Origin: Gloeopeniophorella convolvens
Taxonomy: Eukaryota; Basidiomycota; Agaricomycetes; Russulales
Direction of reading: 5' to 3'
Length of the DNA: 64,000 nucleotides
NCBI GenBank assembly: GCA_022496205.1
Contig: WTXD01000056.1
Coordinates: forward strand, 102,249 to 166,248
The notes below the pieces were generated by a model. That model was not told the DNA's origin. It saw only the letters and a program-made list of their open reading frames with translations, and ran no database searches. Numbering within the stretch: position 1 is the stretch's first letter; the number at the start of each line of letters is the position of its first letter. Made by a program: the position numbers and the translations under genes. Below are positions 1-11,385 of the stretch, one piece after another.

Positions 1-1281
1 AGCCAAAAGTGCTCTCAGTTTTCACAGAGCCACAAAATCGACAAGTCCAAAGACTGTGCTCCATTCCTTGCTCACCACAAACTCTGCAAGTCCACCCTGC
101 CGCAGGGCTTGGAGCTGGAGGAGGCCGGACGGCGAGACAGGCATCGCATTGCAGAGAATGAGATTCGTTGACGAGGGTGCATGTCGAGCACGTCCAAGAT
201 GATGGATCCGTTGGCCTGGATGCAGCGTTAACGGGAGGCGGTCGTGGCCTGGTGTCGTTATTTATCTTGGGCGGGTGGGGCCGATGACCTGCGGAAGTAG
301 CTGAGGAAGAGCCACGAGAGCCAGAGGGCGTGTCGTCTTCGATGACGATAATCTCATCGTCGTCGAAGACGTAAAATTCGCCCGTGAGGTCGATAGCATC
401 GTTGTGGTGGCTGTCACGAGCAGCCTTCTCTGCCTCGCGCTGCGCCACTGTACCAGATGCACATGTCTTCTCATCAGCAGCTCTCATATCCGCAGCCTGA
501 GGTAGTCCAATGAGATGGTCAACAAACAAAGGAGAACGGGGCGCGCACCAACACTGCCAACTCGCGGGGTGTCAAGCCTAGGCTGGCAAGGTTCCCTCCA
601 CCCAACCTGACTGGTCCGTTCGTTCCGGTCACATTACCAGCTCTCCTCCTCCTCTCAGCGGCATCGGTGGCGCGTTGCCGTGCAACGTACGCAGGGACGG
701 ATTGAGGAACGCCGCCGCCGAGGCGACGCCCGTTTGAGAAGAACCCCTCGCCGGCGTATCCGGTACGCTTCAACTCGTAGTACTCCTCCTCAAGCCCGGA
801 CAAAAATTTGTAGAAAGTCTGGTCGTGCGGCCCATGCACATTGTGCGTAAGCTGAGAGGAAAGTCAGTACCTGTCACAGAGGCGGTCTGTCTAGATGCAC
901 CTCGTGAAGCATGACATGAACGACATCTTCCTCAGCATAGAACGTATCGGGAGCCCAAGCGGGTCTGAGTCGGAGCAGAATCTTTTGGCCCATGTTTATG
1001 TCTGTACCAGAATTCAGCTACAGTACCCGTCAAGTAATGTCGAGTACTCACTCAGCCCTAGGAGCACTGAATTGAGTACATGGCAGCTAAGCGAGTACGA
1101 GAACGCATACCGACGAGATGAGGATCGTCAGGAAAGAACTCTGCAAGTACAGGAAGTTTCCATCCGTGCTTGCGCATGATTGGCTTGACCCGTGAGGCGA
1201 TCTTCTGAAGGAAGGGCAGAGCTTGATCCGCCCTTGGGAGGCCTTTCAAGTGCTCATAGGAGAGTACAAACACATCAGACA
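1..1281 (-). CDS. WSS1: WSS1-like DNA-protein crosslink metalloprotease (C-terminal end cut by window)
   Basis: Exons read 1281-1111, 1001-901, 851-549 and 496-1 on the minus strand; the total is 1071 nt, in frame, with no stop before the window edge. The WLM domain is seen as FLQKIASRVKPIMRKHGW, then LAEFFPDDPHLV, GQKILLRLRP and the zinc-protease motif HELTHNVHGPHD (HExxH plus a third His), split by the second intron right after HE. The C-terminal exon carries an acidic stretch with a SUMO-interaction-like EIIVIEDD and then two CxxC zinc ribbons (WTCSTCTLVNES..CDAC and WTCRVCGE..CRFC), RanBP2 type. WSS1/SPRTN proteases cleave proteins crosslinked to DNA and bind SUMO and Cdc48 in the nucleus; that role is family knowledge. 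ATG 1281 was chosen because MSDVFVLSYEHLKGLP matches the usual N-terminus; an in-frame ATG at 1315 is possible. All catalytic residues are present. Confidence 0.9.
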
Positions 1282-2370
1282 TGGGGACGGAATCAATCGA
1301 GACGTAGAAGGACAATTGGTGGGAGTGTGAGGAAAAATGGGGGCGTGAATGGCGGTCGTTATTGGGAACCTTTTGACGGAAACCAGGAGGTGGATGACGC
1401 CCAATGCCAAGTGAGTGATGGGTAAGCAGTGTCAGGAAATTGCCTTTGCATTACCATCGGACAGAGAGAGCTTGCGCGTCCCCCGACCGAGCGCAGCTTC
1501 CCGCAGCTTCAGGAGCCTTCAGTGACTGAGCTGGCCACGGCCTATGTTCCGAGAGTAGCTTGCTGCTCTTGCTGCCCGATAGGACATGTCGTTCCCACGA
1601 TCCCGACGCGAGGATCCGTCCGCCGATTACCGATAGGCTACGGGACGAAGTCGTCGACTTGAACCTGTAGGCCTGACCGCCGCCATTCTTGTCCGCTGAG
1701 ACAACCAGATTCATTAATGTTCGCACTGCATCCTTTTCCACATCCTTTCCACGCTTTCCAGGGGAATATCCCGTACCATGGCATTGGCTGCCATTGACAT
1801 TTACCTCGCTCGACGGCTCTTCGAACACAAGTTTTACCGCACCAGCAGTCTAGATCGTGTTGTTTTGCGAGCTTCCAATCTCGGTATTGGCCTCCCGAAG
1901 TTTGTATGTGCTGTAGGACCGCTGAACTGCGGGGGGAGCCTACTCTGGTGTTTGCCTGGAGTCCTCCTGCTCTTTTGCTCTCGCGCGATCCAGCGGTCCA
2001 GACTCCACATCCTGGCTCCGTCACCCGGACCGACTGCCCAATGAGCGTAGTGTCCATCAGGACAGTGACGAGTCGTACACGTCGAGGAAAGGCTGCCGGC
2101 TGTACGTAGGCGGCGTGTCTTTCCGTGGATTGATGGAGTGGCGAGGCCAAGGTGAGGCGGGTATTTGTCACGACGGCTCGGCTTTTGATCTTTCCCCGGC
2201 GAGGTGTTGAAGGCACGGCGGTTGATGTTGAGAGATCAACTCCAGAATTCCGCTGCTCTAAACAACCACCGGTACTATAGTGCTAAAGTTGGAAGACAAG
2301 CCGCGGCGGGTGTCACAACGGAAACCGAACCTTATGGCAACGCGGCCGTACTCGTCTGCCACTCGCAGCT

Positions 2371-2376
2371 TATAAG
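2371..2376 (+). promoter_or_regulatory. TATA box of methyltransferase copy A
   Basis: TATAAG 44 nt before the ATG. The same GC.TATAAGT-CGCCT context is conserved ahead of copy B (4285-4290) and copy C (6349-6354), 52 nt before each ATG, so the core promoter was duplicated with the genes. Confidence 0.6.
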
Positions 2377-2414
2377 TCTCGCCTCCTTTCAGCTTCGACC
2401 GGTCCATCCTTAGA

Positions 2415-3589
2415 ATGATCGCCACGCCGCCAGCCAATCCCCCGCCGGTTTATGCTCTCCCTGTAAGCTCGTTCACTGACGTCGCTGCCATCGACTTATT
2501 GCATATTCAGCACAACTCCAGTGTTGAGAACCAACGGTAGGTCTTGTGTATCCGCCCAGTAGTCTTTCTGACGAGCCCGATGTTAGACTCGATGACCAAC
2601 ATGCAGGAGTAGTCAACTATCTTGGTCGACTCATACTTGCTCCGATCACGAACCCGAAGAGAATTCTGGAACTCGGGTAGGCGCTATTATATACAGCGTA
2701 CGATGTATTCAATTCTGATCTCTGATCAGCTCAGGTACAGGGAGATGGTAAGTGCAATGCCCGGTTGCTGATAGTGTCCATCCTAACTCGTTGTACAAGG
2801 GCCGCCGAAGCAGCGGCCCAATATCCTGACACAGAGATTGTGGCGGTGGACCTTACATCCCCGGTTACGAGGTAGGTGCGACCAATCCGACGTGCACCAA
2901 TGGTTTTGACATTGTGCAGGCTGCCGCCGAACGTGAGTTTCAAGAAAGTGGATATCATGGGTCCCCTCCCGTTCGAGAAAGAATCCTTCGACGTCATACA
3001 CGCCCGGTTTCTCCTTTTTCATGTGTGTGCTCACTTGCGTTAGCCTTGTACTTTTGACCGATCCTGGGCATGACAGCTACCCAACGTTGCGGAGCAACTC
3101 CCTCGAATCATCTCGTTGCTGAAACCAGATGGTTGGCTCCTGATTGAGGAACTTGGACTGTACGACCACGGTTCCGAATGTGAAGCACCAACGGTGCAGG
3201 GCGCCATAAAGAAGATCATTCAGACTATGAAAGTAAAGGGCCAAGATCCACACCTTGCCATTACACTGAGGGACTATCTAGTAGATACAGGATCGTTCAG
3301 CGAAATCAACGATCGGACTATTTCGGTGCCGATGAACCCGCATGCTTGCCACGGTAAGCAGCTCCAATTATGGCTGCCTATATACTAAGGTGATTTCTGT
3401 TCAGCGGACTCAGCGATCAAGGCCCTGAACGACGTCCTGTTATCAAGTCTGCGCCGTGCTCTCGCACACTGGCAGGGACTAGGGTTGCCTCCGGAGGCGG
3501 CGGTCAACTTTGACGAAGAAGTCCGTGGGGGCGGCTCCTGGAAGTGTAACCAATACTTGACGGCTTCGTGGTCGCGTAAATTTGAGTAG
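2415..3589 (+). CDS. Class I SAM-dependent methyltransferase, copy A
   Basis: Eight exons (2415-2462, 2511-2536, 2587-2676, 2730-2747, 2800-2871, 2920-3022, 3077-3353, 3405-3589) sum to 819 nt, 272 aa, with no break. SAM-binding motif I is ELGSGTGRWA, built across an 18-nt micro-exon (2730-2747). Next come the acidic strand VAVDLTSP, PNVSFKKVDIMGPLPF, FDVIHARFLL and the post-I helix LPRIISLLKPDGWLLIEE. This is the fungal Methyltransf_25/LaeA-like layout. Substrate is unknown; no polyketide, terpene or NRPS gene lies nearby to suggest a pathway. The three copies have no signal peptide or membrane segment, so they are probably cytosolic. Copy A uses a normal GT donor after the micro-exon, where copies B and C use GC. 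Confidence 0.85.
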
Positions 3590-4336
3590 AGCCATGTTCG
3601 CGCCTCCAGTTCAAGGCACCACTGCCGGACTGCGCTAGCCACAGCCGAGAGTGGCTTGTGGCTCTTGTGGCTTGCTGCCCAATACTTAGAGATCGTTGTT
3701 CTCACGATTCCGGCGCCTCGGACTAGCTCGGACTCTGCCGATTACGGATTACTTGGAGCCTCTCGGAGCCGACGCCAGGCGGACGTCGTTGAACCGCTGC
3801 CATGAGAACTTGACCGACCGACTCTTGTCCCAGTGATCAGGCAGGTTCAATGTTTGCACTGCGTCTTTTCCCACATCCTCACCTTCCAGGGAAGCGTTAT
3901 AACTCTGCAATGGCGCCTCTGTCACCATTGATATTTACTTCGCCCGGCGGCCCTTCGAACACAAGTCCCGTCGCGCTGGTTGCCCGAATGTCGTTTTGCG
4001 AGCCTACCGCTCCAGCATTCGTTGTGCTGGGGAATTCCTACACCGGGGGAAGGCTCTTCCGGAGTCCTCCCGCTTTTCGCGACGGACCAGCTGTCCACAT
4101 CTTGCAACTCTATTCCCCGGACCGACTGTCCGATGAGCGTAGTATCAGGTAGTATCGCATCAGGACAGTGACCCGAACACCTATGGGTACTACAGTACTG
4201 AAAACGGAAGATAAAATTGCTACAGACTTCACAGCGTAAGCAACCCTTATCGCGACGCAGCCGTGTTACCGCCCGCTTGCGGCCTATAAGTACCGCCTAC
4301 TTCTCAGATCTCTGCTTCAACTGCACCACCCCCAGG
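3590..4336. other. Duplicated intergenic flank of the methyltransferase array
   Basis: This 747-bp stretch aligns by eye with 1480-2414 and 5528-6400. No convincing coding exon was found on either strand. It ends in the TATA box and leader of copy B. Confidence 0.6.
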
Positions 4337-5527
4337 ATGAGCGATGCATCCCCAGCCAATCCCCCACCTGTATATGCTCTTCCTGTGTGTCCTTCCACCC
4401 TCACCCCTGCCACTAACTCATAGTAATCTTAGCACAATTCCGGTGCAGAGAGCCGACGGTAATTCCCATGTGCCCTCCCAGTGATTTCTCCGACGAGCCT
4501 GAGGTCACTTAGACTGAACGAACTGCATGCGGGAATAGTAAACTATCTTGGAGGACTGATTCTCGCCCCAATCACAAACCCGAAGAGTATTTTGGAAATT
4601 GGGTAGGTCGATTCTGCGCCATACATAGCGCATAGCGTATTCAAGTTTGGTCATCTTATTAGTTCAGGCACAGGGATATGGCAAGTGCATTACCCGCTGA
4701 TGTTGTCCGTCCTGATCTGCTATACAAGGGCCGCCGAAGTAGCAACTCAATATCCTGACACAGAGATCATGGCGGTGGACCTTACATCTCCACCTACGAG
4801 GTTGGTGCAGTCGATCGGACGTGCATCAATGATCCTGACACATCACAGTCTGCCCCCAAACGTAACCCTCAAGACGTTGGATATCATGGGCCCTCTCCCA
4901 TCCGAGAGAGAATTTTTCGACGTCATACACGCCCGGTGTCTCCTTGCTCATGTATGTACTCACCTGCGTTAACCTCCTACTCTTGGTCGATCCTGGATAT
5001 GGCAGCTACTCAACGTTGCGGAGCAACTCTCTCGAATCGTCTCGTTATTCAAACCAGGTGGCTGGCTCCTGATTGAGAAATTTGGGCTGTGTGACCACGG
5101 CGCCGAGTGCGAAGCACCAGCGGTACAGGGTGCCATACGGAGTCTTATTCAGGATATGAAGACCAAGGGCCAAGATCCGCACCTTGCCATTAATCTGAAG
5201 GACTATCTGATGAATACGGGATCATTCAGCGAAATCAATGATCGGACTATCTCGGTGCCAATGAACCCGCATGCATGCCACGGTGAGTAGTACATTTCTA
5301 ATGACGGCTCCCTCTATATTGAAGTGGCTTTTACCCAGCGGACGATTCAACATACAAGGCCCTAAATGAGGTACTATTATCCAGTCTACGCCGTTCTGTC
5401 GAATCCTGGTGGGGGGTTGGGGTTGTCTCCGGAAGCTGCGGTCAACTTTGACGAAGAAGCCCGTGGGGGCGGCTCCTGGAGGTGTGACCAATACCTGACG
5501 GCTTCGTGGTCGCGTAAATGTGAGTAG
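4337..5527 (+). pseudogene. Methyltransferase copy B, +1 frameshift near the C-terminus
   Basis: The exon layout matches copies A and C through the SAM motif (EIGSGTGIWA), the LFKPGGWLLIEKFGL helix and SFSEINDRTISVPMNPHA. In the last exon a run of six Gs at 5411-5416 (five in copy C at the matching site) shifts the frame and gives a TGA at 5449-5451. The ancestral tail, ending WSRKCE with TAG at 5525-5527, is still readable in the other frame. The encoded protein would lose about 30 residues and gain a new tail ending GSCGQL. Either a young pseudogene, a shortened but active enzyme, or a homopolymer sequencing error. The intron after the 18-nt micro-exon has a GC donor (GCAAGT). Confidence 0.75.
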
Positions 5528-6400
5528 AGCGATGTGTGCGTCTTTGAGTTCAAAGCGCCACAGGGCGCCACTGCTGGACACATGTGACTGCGCTGGCGCT
5601 CAATAGAGCATATTGTTCCCACGACTCCAGCGCTTGGTCGGCTCGGTCGGAGCGATGCGACGCGCCAGCGGACGTCGTCGACCAAGTTGAACCACTGCCA
5701 TGAGAATGACAGCACACTTGTCTAAGTAATCAAACAGGTTCAATGTTTGCGCTGCATCTTTTTCCAATTCTCACCTTCCAGGGAAGCGCTATGCCTCTAC
5801 AATGGCGCCTCTGTTACCATTGGCGTTTACTTCACCTGGGGGCCCTTCGAACACAGGTCTCGTCGCGCTGGTTGCCTGATTGTCGTTTTGCGAGCCTATC
5901 ACCCCGGTATTCATTGTGCTAGGGAATTCCTGGATCGGGGGAGGGCTCGCCCGGAGTCCTCTCGCTTTTCGCGATCCAGCTGTCCCGGACATCTCGGCTC
6001 CATTGTCAGTCCCCGGACAGACTGCCCGGTGAGCGTAGCTGTCACTGCAGACACGGAGCACTAAGCAACGGTGACAAAGACGATAGCAAACTGATTTACA
6101 TGGGCCAAGCCTAAGTGCAGGTGACATATCCTCTCCAAAACCTTTCCTCTGGGGAACAATTAGCGCACACTTTTGTCATGCTTCATTGATACCCTCTGTC
6201 TGCAGTGCGTATCGCGTCAGCAGAGTGACAAGAACAACTGCGGCTGTTACAGTACCGAAAAACTAAGATGAAATTGCGACAGACTTCAAGCTTCACAGCG
6301 TAAACAACCCTTTGACCGACGCAGCCGTGTTGCCGCCCGCTTGCGGCCTATAAGTATCGCCTCCTTCTCAGATCTCTGCTTCAACTGCACCACCCCCAGG
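5528..6400. other. Duplicated intergenic flank ahead of methyltransferase copy C
   Basis: 873 bp, homologous by eye to the flanks of copies A and B, with about 120 bp of extra sequence near 6060-6200. No supported gene. It ends in TATAAG at 6349-6354 and the copy C leader. Confidence 0.55.
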
Positions 6401-7596
6401 ATGAGCGATGCATTCCTAACCAACCCCGGCCCACTTGTCTATGCTCTTCCTGTGCGTCCTTCTACCCTCGCCGTTGTTATTAATTCATAGCAATCTTAGC
6501 ACAATTCCAGTGCAGAGAGCCGACGGTGATTCTCATGTGCCCTCCCAGTGATCTCTCTGACAAACATGAGGCCAATTAGACTGGATGAACAGCATGCGGG
6601 AATAGTGGACTATCTTGGAGGACTGATCCTCGCCCCAATCACAAACCCAAAGAGTATTTTGGAACTCGGGTAGGCCGATTTAGCCCCATAGATGATAACG
6701 CATAATGTAATCACGTTTGGTCATCCTATCAGTTCAGGTACAGGGATGTGGCAAGTGCAGTTACCCTCTGGTATTGCCCACCCTGATCTGTTATATAAGG
6801 GCCGCCGAAGTAGCAACCCAGTATCCTGATGCAGAGATTGTGGCGGTGGACCTTACATCTCCACTTACGAGGTTGGTGCAGTCGATCGGACGTGCGTCAA
6901 TGATCCTGACACGTACAGCCTACCGCCAAACGTAACTTTCAAGACGCTAGATATTATGGGCCCTCTCCCATTCGAGAGAGAATCCTTCGACGTCATACAC
7001 TCTCGATTGCTCCTAGTTCATGTATGTACTCATCTGCGTCAGCCTCCCACTCTCGGTCAATCCTGGGCATGGCAGCTACCTAACGTCGCGGAGCAACTTC
7101 CTCGAATCATCTCGTTACTGAAACCAGGTGGCTGGCTCCTGGTTGAGGAATATGGACTGTGTGACCACGGCGTCGAATGTGAAGCGCCAGCAGTACAGGG
7201 CGCCGTAAGGAGTCTCATTCAGACTATGAAAATCAAGGGCCAAGATCCGCACCTTGGCATTACGCTGAGAGACTATCTGATGAATACAGGATCGTTCAGC
7301 GAAATCAACGATCGGACTATTTCGGTGCCAATGAACCCGCATGCATGCCACGGTGAGTAGTACACTTCCAATGACGGCTCCCCCCATATTGAAGCGGTTT
7401 CTACTCAGCGGATGATCCGAAATTCAAGGCTCTGAACGAGGCACTGCTATCCAGTCTACGCCGTGCTCTCGCATCCTGGCGGGGGTTGGGTTTGTCTCCG
7501 GAGGCCGCGATCAGCTTTGACGAAGAAGTCCGCGGAGGCGGCTCCTGGAGGTGCAACCAATATTTGACGGCTTCGTGGTCGCGTAAATTCGTGTAA
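6401..7596 (+). CDS. Class I SAM-dependent methyltransferase, copy C
   Basis: Same eight-exon structure as copy A and no break found. It starts MSDAFLTNPGPLVYALP; the SAM motif ELGSGTGMWA again spans an 18-nt exon followed by a GC-AG intron. AVDLTSP, FDVIHSRLLLVH and LPRIISLLKPGGWLLVEE follow, and the end is QYLTASWSRKFV with TAA at 7594-7596. Closest relative is copy B (shared TTCAGG micro-exon start and GC donor), so B and C probably arose by the most recent duplication. Biochemical substrate cannot be inferred from the sequence. Confidence 0.85.
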
Positions 7597-7815
7597 GCAG
7601 AGCCATGTTCGCTTCTTGAATCCGAGGTGCCAGTAGATATGCCACGTCGTCGTACTTTTAGGATCGGCTGCCTTACTCCCCTGGCCGCTTGCGCATGTGT
7701 GTACTGCTTGCCAATGATTTTTGCACACAAATGTCACGTCAACTCGTCTTGTGGACCTTATAAATACTCCCGTAAACCATCAGCACCGCCCCATACTGGC
7801 TAGTAATACCAACGA

Positions 7816-9985
7816 TCAAGAAGGTGAGTACGCGAGGCGCTCCCAACCTAGCACGTGTCCCCACGACCTCCACATCCTCTGCACGACGCGTAACTTCTCC
7901 TCTCGATCCAATGCGGGATCCTCCAGGTCCCCGATGTCCTCCAAGAACCCCTCCCTTAGCCTGCTCCGCGGTGGAAGCCACGCCTCCGCATATTGCCGGA
8001 GAGATGAGACCGAGAGCAGCAGCAGGCCCGCAGTGAGCGGCGGGATGGTGCTCTTCGCACCATCTGCACGCTTGTCACTTGCGTGGTGCCCGTGCCCGTG
8101 GGTGTGCGGCTGCGTGATAAGGAGGCGCTCGACGCGGCGCACCGCGAGCCACGCGGCCGTGCGGCGTCTCCTGCCACCGAAACGACCATGCCCCGACGAG
8201 CCGATATACAGCCTACGCAGGTATCCGCCCGTGACGTAGACAATCGAGAACGCTGGCGCAACGCCAACGAAGGCGAACGTGAGCTCTTGCGATTTCAGCA
8301 ACTTATCGATGCCTGCGAGCGCTTGGTCGATGTCCACCTAGAGGTCTATCAGCTGCTGATATTTACATAGTCACCTGATGTAAGGTACCTTCGCCTTTTG
8401 GATCTGAATGAATGCAGAACGAAGGAGCGTCCCGGAAACCGCAGAGCGTACAGGGTTCTTGATATCTTCTTCATAAATTTGGAGAATTGGGGTGAGATCG
8501 CCGAGGCGCAGCTTGCTGGAGAGGTCATCAAGCTGTATTGGGCTGTAATTCAACTTGTCTTTGGCAAGTGACAGCGCCATGCGCTCAAGTGACTGCGCTC
8601 CCTCGTCAGAGGAATGGAGCCACGGAGGGTCCAAAATCATACCTGCATATCAGCGCTGATGCTCTCTTTCTGTACGATGACGCTTCCCTCTCCTCCGGTG
8701 CGGACTGTCTTGGCAATGTCGGTTAGTGGCTCTACTAGCCAACCCCGCCAAAACCCTTTCAGAGTCTCCCATGCGTCGTTTGCAAGAGTGAGTAGCGTGT
8801 CCTGGGATCTATAGAGTTGTTGGGTGGCGTACAACGCCAACGGAGGGATGACCAGAAGGCGCGGCCAGATCCTAACCAGTCTGCGAGGACGAAGGAGGGA
8901 ATGGGAATGAAGTTGTTTTCGATGCAGAGACGTATGTAATGGCAAGATCCGAGAAGACGTGGTGGCTAGTGCGTCCAGGAGCGATGTAGGAGTGGCGATT
9001 TGAGCTGAGCTCGCTGATTGGCCAACTAATGTCTGATTGATGACCTCCAGGAATGCAGAGCGCTCATCCAAGTCCTTCTGCAGAGTCCGAGAAAGCTCGT
9101 CGCGTCTGCTGGTCAGCTCCCCAAGTGCCTCGGCACGTTCGTCACGAATGCGCTCGAGCTCCTTGCGCTTCATGTGAATTTCTAGGCTTGTGAGCTGAAC
9201 CGGTAGAGTGACATAATGGGCGAGATACTGAAAGACATGAGAAAGTGTGCGAGAAACTGAGATGACAATGTTGGAAGGGGATGTTGATGTCGGGTGAAGC
9301 GAAATGGTGTGTATTCCGAATGGTGCGATAGGTGGCGGTTGAAGCCTAGGGTGGCTACGTAGGTGAGGGAAGATGCTAGTGATGATTGAGCCGGGATGAT
9401 CGCTGTCCTCGCCGAGGATGCTACGAATTGAAGAGAGCTTAAAGGTTGATAGCGACACAGATTGTTTATTGGACTGCAGGGTGTGTAGCACGTCTCTTAG
9501 AAGGTTGGAAACGCGGAGCGGCAAGGCTGTAAATGATTAGTGTCGTTGCAAGTCCCGAGTGAGTGTCACTTACTCTGAACAAGATAATGTACCACACTCA
9601 AACGTGATCTTTCGACGTCTGCCCACCACTCACCCTCCGTCTCTGCGAATGCGGCTTCAGCGAGCAGGGTGTCTAGAGCTTCCGCATAGACACCTGCCAC
9701 AAGTCTACCAAGGACAGCATCCCTCAGGTCTTGTTCTCCACTGCGGGCCCCGCGGGAAGAGAGAGCTCCCGATGCCACGTTCTTATCTTCGAGCTTCTGA
9801 AGTGTTTGGATGGCGTCGCTGATATGCTCAGCTGACAGCGGAGGTGCGAGTGATTGGAAGAGGGAATGAAGCACATCATTCGATGAGTCGGGGGAATAAG
9901 TTGTTGAACCATATTCCTCAGAGATGTTCAACTGGGACGGCGAAGAGCTGAGGATAAGCTTGTTTGTGATATGCGAGACCGACAT
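7816..9985 (-). CDS. NCA2: NCA2-like mitochondrial inner-membrane protein
   Basis: Exons 9985-9574, 9526-8643, 8592-8389 and 8337-7816 give 2022 nt, 673 aa, all frames closing. The diagnostic NCA2 block is KLNYSPIQLDDLSSKLRLGD then PILQIYEEDIKNPVRSA and LLRSAFIQIQKAKVDID, followed by LLKSQELTFAFVGVAPAF, where a membrane segment begins. Another hydrophobic stretch is LLVIPPLALYATQQLY. A coiled coil sits around LTSRRDELSRTLQKDLDE. The C-terminus has the REGFLEDIGDLEDP..EKLRVVQRMWRSWG signature. In yeast Nca2 affects expression of the mitochondrial ATP6/ATP8 transcript and mitochondrial membrane organisation; the molecular mechanism is not settled. Confidence 0.92.
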
Positions 9986-10265
9986 CCCCTAATTGTCGCA
10001 CGCTTGAGCTGAAGTAGCGTAGCGCCAACTGGCAGTGCTGGCGGGCGTTGGGCGGGCGTCCAAACTGCGACTAACGCGTGACGTCACTATCAGGTGACCC
10101 GCTGTTTATACGGCTTCCGAATTGTCTTGGCGGCTCTTAGCCCAGCCCTTGGACTTGGACACCAACTATTTCCATTCACAAATGACCATAAAGTACATAT
10201 GCAGATTCTACATCTGACTATCACCGGTGGCCGATGCTTCTTCAGGGCGGCGCGCGCAAGTGCAT

Positions 10266-11319
10266 CTAGCACGTGAATGGAGCAGGGCCTATCAAACAGT
10301 CGTCAGTCGTTTGGTCCTTTATCAGTGTCGACCTTCAGAGTACTCACCGGGGACGGTGTAGGTGTCAACATTGTACACGTTCGCAATAGTGATTCCAGGG
10401 GTATCCGCTGCGTTCGAGGTCTCAGTAACTCTCTGTGTGGCGGCGTCGTCGACTTACGCGTGTATACGCCAGGGATGCTGACCGTCGCCGGCTTGGCACT
10501 ACCACCGCCTGTGACCTCAATCTGGGCGCAGCTTAGGTAGAACTGTGCTCCAGGGGAGGATTGGGCCATTTGAAGAGCTGAGTACCAGGTTTGTCAGATC
10601 CACGGGGTGTTGAACAGTGTTAGGTAAGCTTACCGATGTCCTCAACGCGAAGCAGGTACTGGCCGCTTGGGATACACGACGGGATCGTGAACGTCGCGTT
10701 TCCGCCGTTGATGTAGAGGCGATCCGAGCCCCACTGGTCGGCAGCAGTGTTGAAGCCGTCTTCCCAGATCTTGAACCACTTGAGGCCTGTGACATCAGTC
10801 TGGGTCGCCGAGGGGACGGCGGCCCTTCAAGGCGGATCAGTCATCTGGAGGTCCACGCCACGCGCCGATAACTTACAGGTAGGCCGTCAAGGGCCCCTTG
10901 TTCGTGGGCTGTAAATGGTTGCTGATCAGCTCAGCGATGACGCAAGGCGGGTTTTGTTCATACATCAATGGGGTCGGCAGGGTCGGGGCCGGTATATCCA
11001 GCCGAAGTGTGGTGGAAGATGGCACTGACGCTCGAGCCCGCAGGAACGGTGAGCACAGTACTCGACACGGGCTGAATGAATCCCGAGTTGCAGATTAGGT
11101 TATCGGAGGTGATGTCCAGGATCGCGTTGTCGGAGGAAGGGGTGCGGACGCCATTGTAAAGGCCTTGGTATACACCGTTGATGTTCATGGCCTGTGGATT
11201 GCGCAGTCAGCAACGAATGACTGCAAGCACGTCGAGACACCCACAGAGAAAACGGTCTTAGCAGACACAGAGCTGGCCAGAATGGCAACGGAGGCGAGTT
11301 TTGCGAAGGTGCTCTTCAT
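10266..11319 (-). CDS. AA9-family (LPMO-like) secreted protein with Lys in place of N-terminal His
   Basis: Seven exons (11319-11245, 11191-10964, 10908-10877, 10824-10634, 10577-10458, 10407-10348, 10288-10266) give 729 nt, 242 aa. Signal peptide [20 protein letters not shown], then the mature protein [17 protein letters not shown]9 hallmarks follow: second-His motif [50 protein letters not shown] and [15 protein letters not shown] with the axial Tyr. Active AA9 enzymes bind copper with the N-terminal His and the internal His; here the first residue after the predicted cleavage site is Lys (codon AAG), while the adjacent paralog has His at the aligned position. It may therefore not bind copper as an LPMO. 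No CBM; ends TVPGPAPFTC. Intron positions partly match the neighbouring AA9 gene. Confidence 0.88.
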
Positions 11320-11379
11320 TTTTGCTTAGCTGTTTGAGGTGGTGTGCGCTACTGTCACTGGAGGTAGAGATGCTCCCAT

Positions 11380-11385
11380 TTTATA
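11380..11385 (-). promoter_or_regulatory. TATA box of the AA9-like gene
   Basis: TATAAA on the minus strand, about 60-66 nt before the ATG at 11319, in the context AAAGTATAAAATGGG. Confidence 0.6.

Larger units (their letters stand above)
1480..7740. repeat. Tandem array of about 2-kb units, each with one methyltransferase gene and its 5' flank
   Basis: Three units end at the stop codons near 3589, 5527 and 7596. Besides the genes, the flanks repeat: blocks resembling GGTTCAATGTTTGC-CTGC-TCTTTTCC lie near 1710, 3846 and 5739, followed by a similar 250-300 bp stretch containing CGCCCGGCGGCCCTTCGAACAC-like sequence. A downstream block (CTTGCTGCCC..TTCCCACGAT) lies near 1570, 3670 and 5600. The copy at 1480-1650 has no gene upstream of it, so it may be the relic of a fourth, deleted unit. 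The units are clearly diverged, so this is old tandem duplication and not an assembly artefact. Confidence 0.8.

Noticed and set aside
1638..2216. 192-aa minus-strand frame in the flank of methyltransferase copy A
   Set aside because: The homologous flanks of copies B and C do not keep the frame open and no motif is recognisable.
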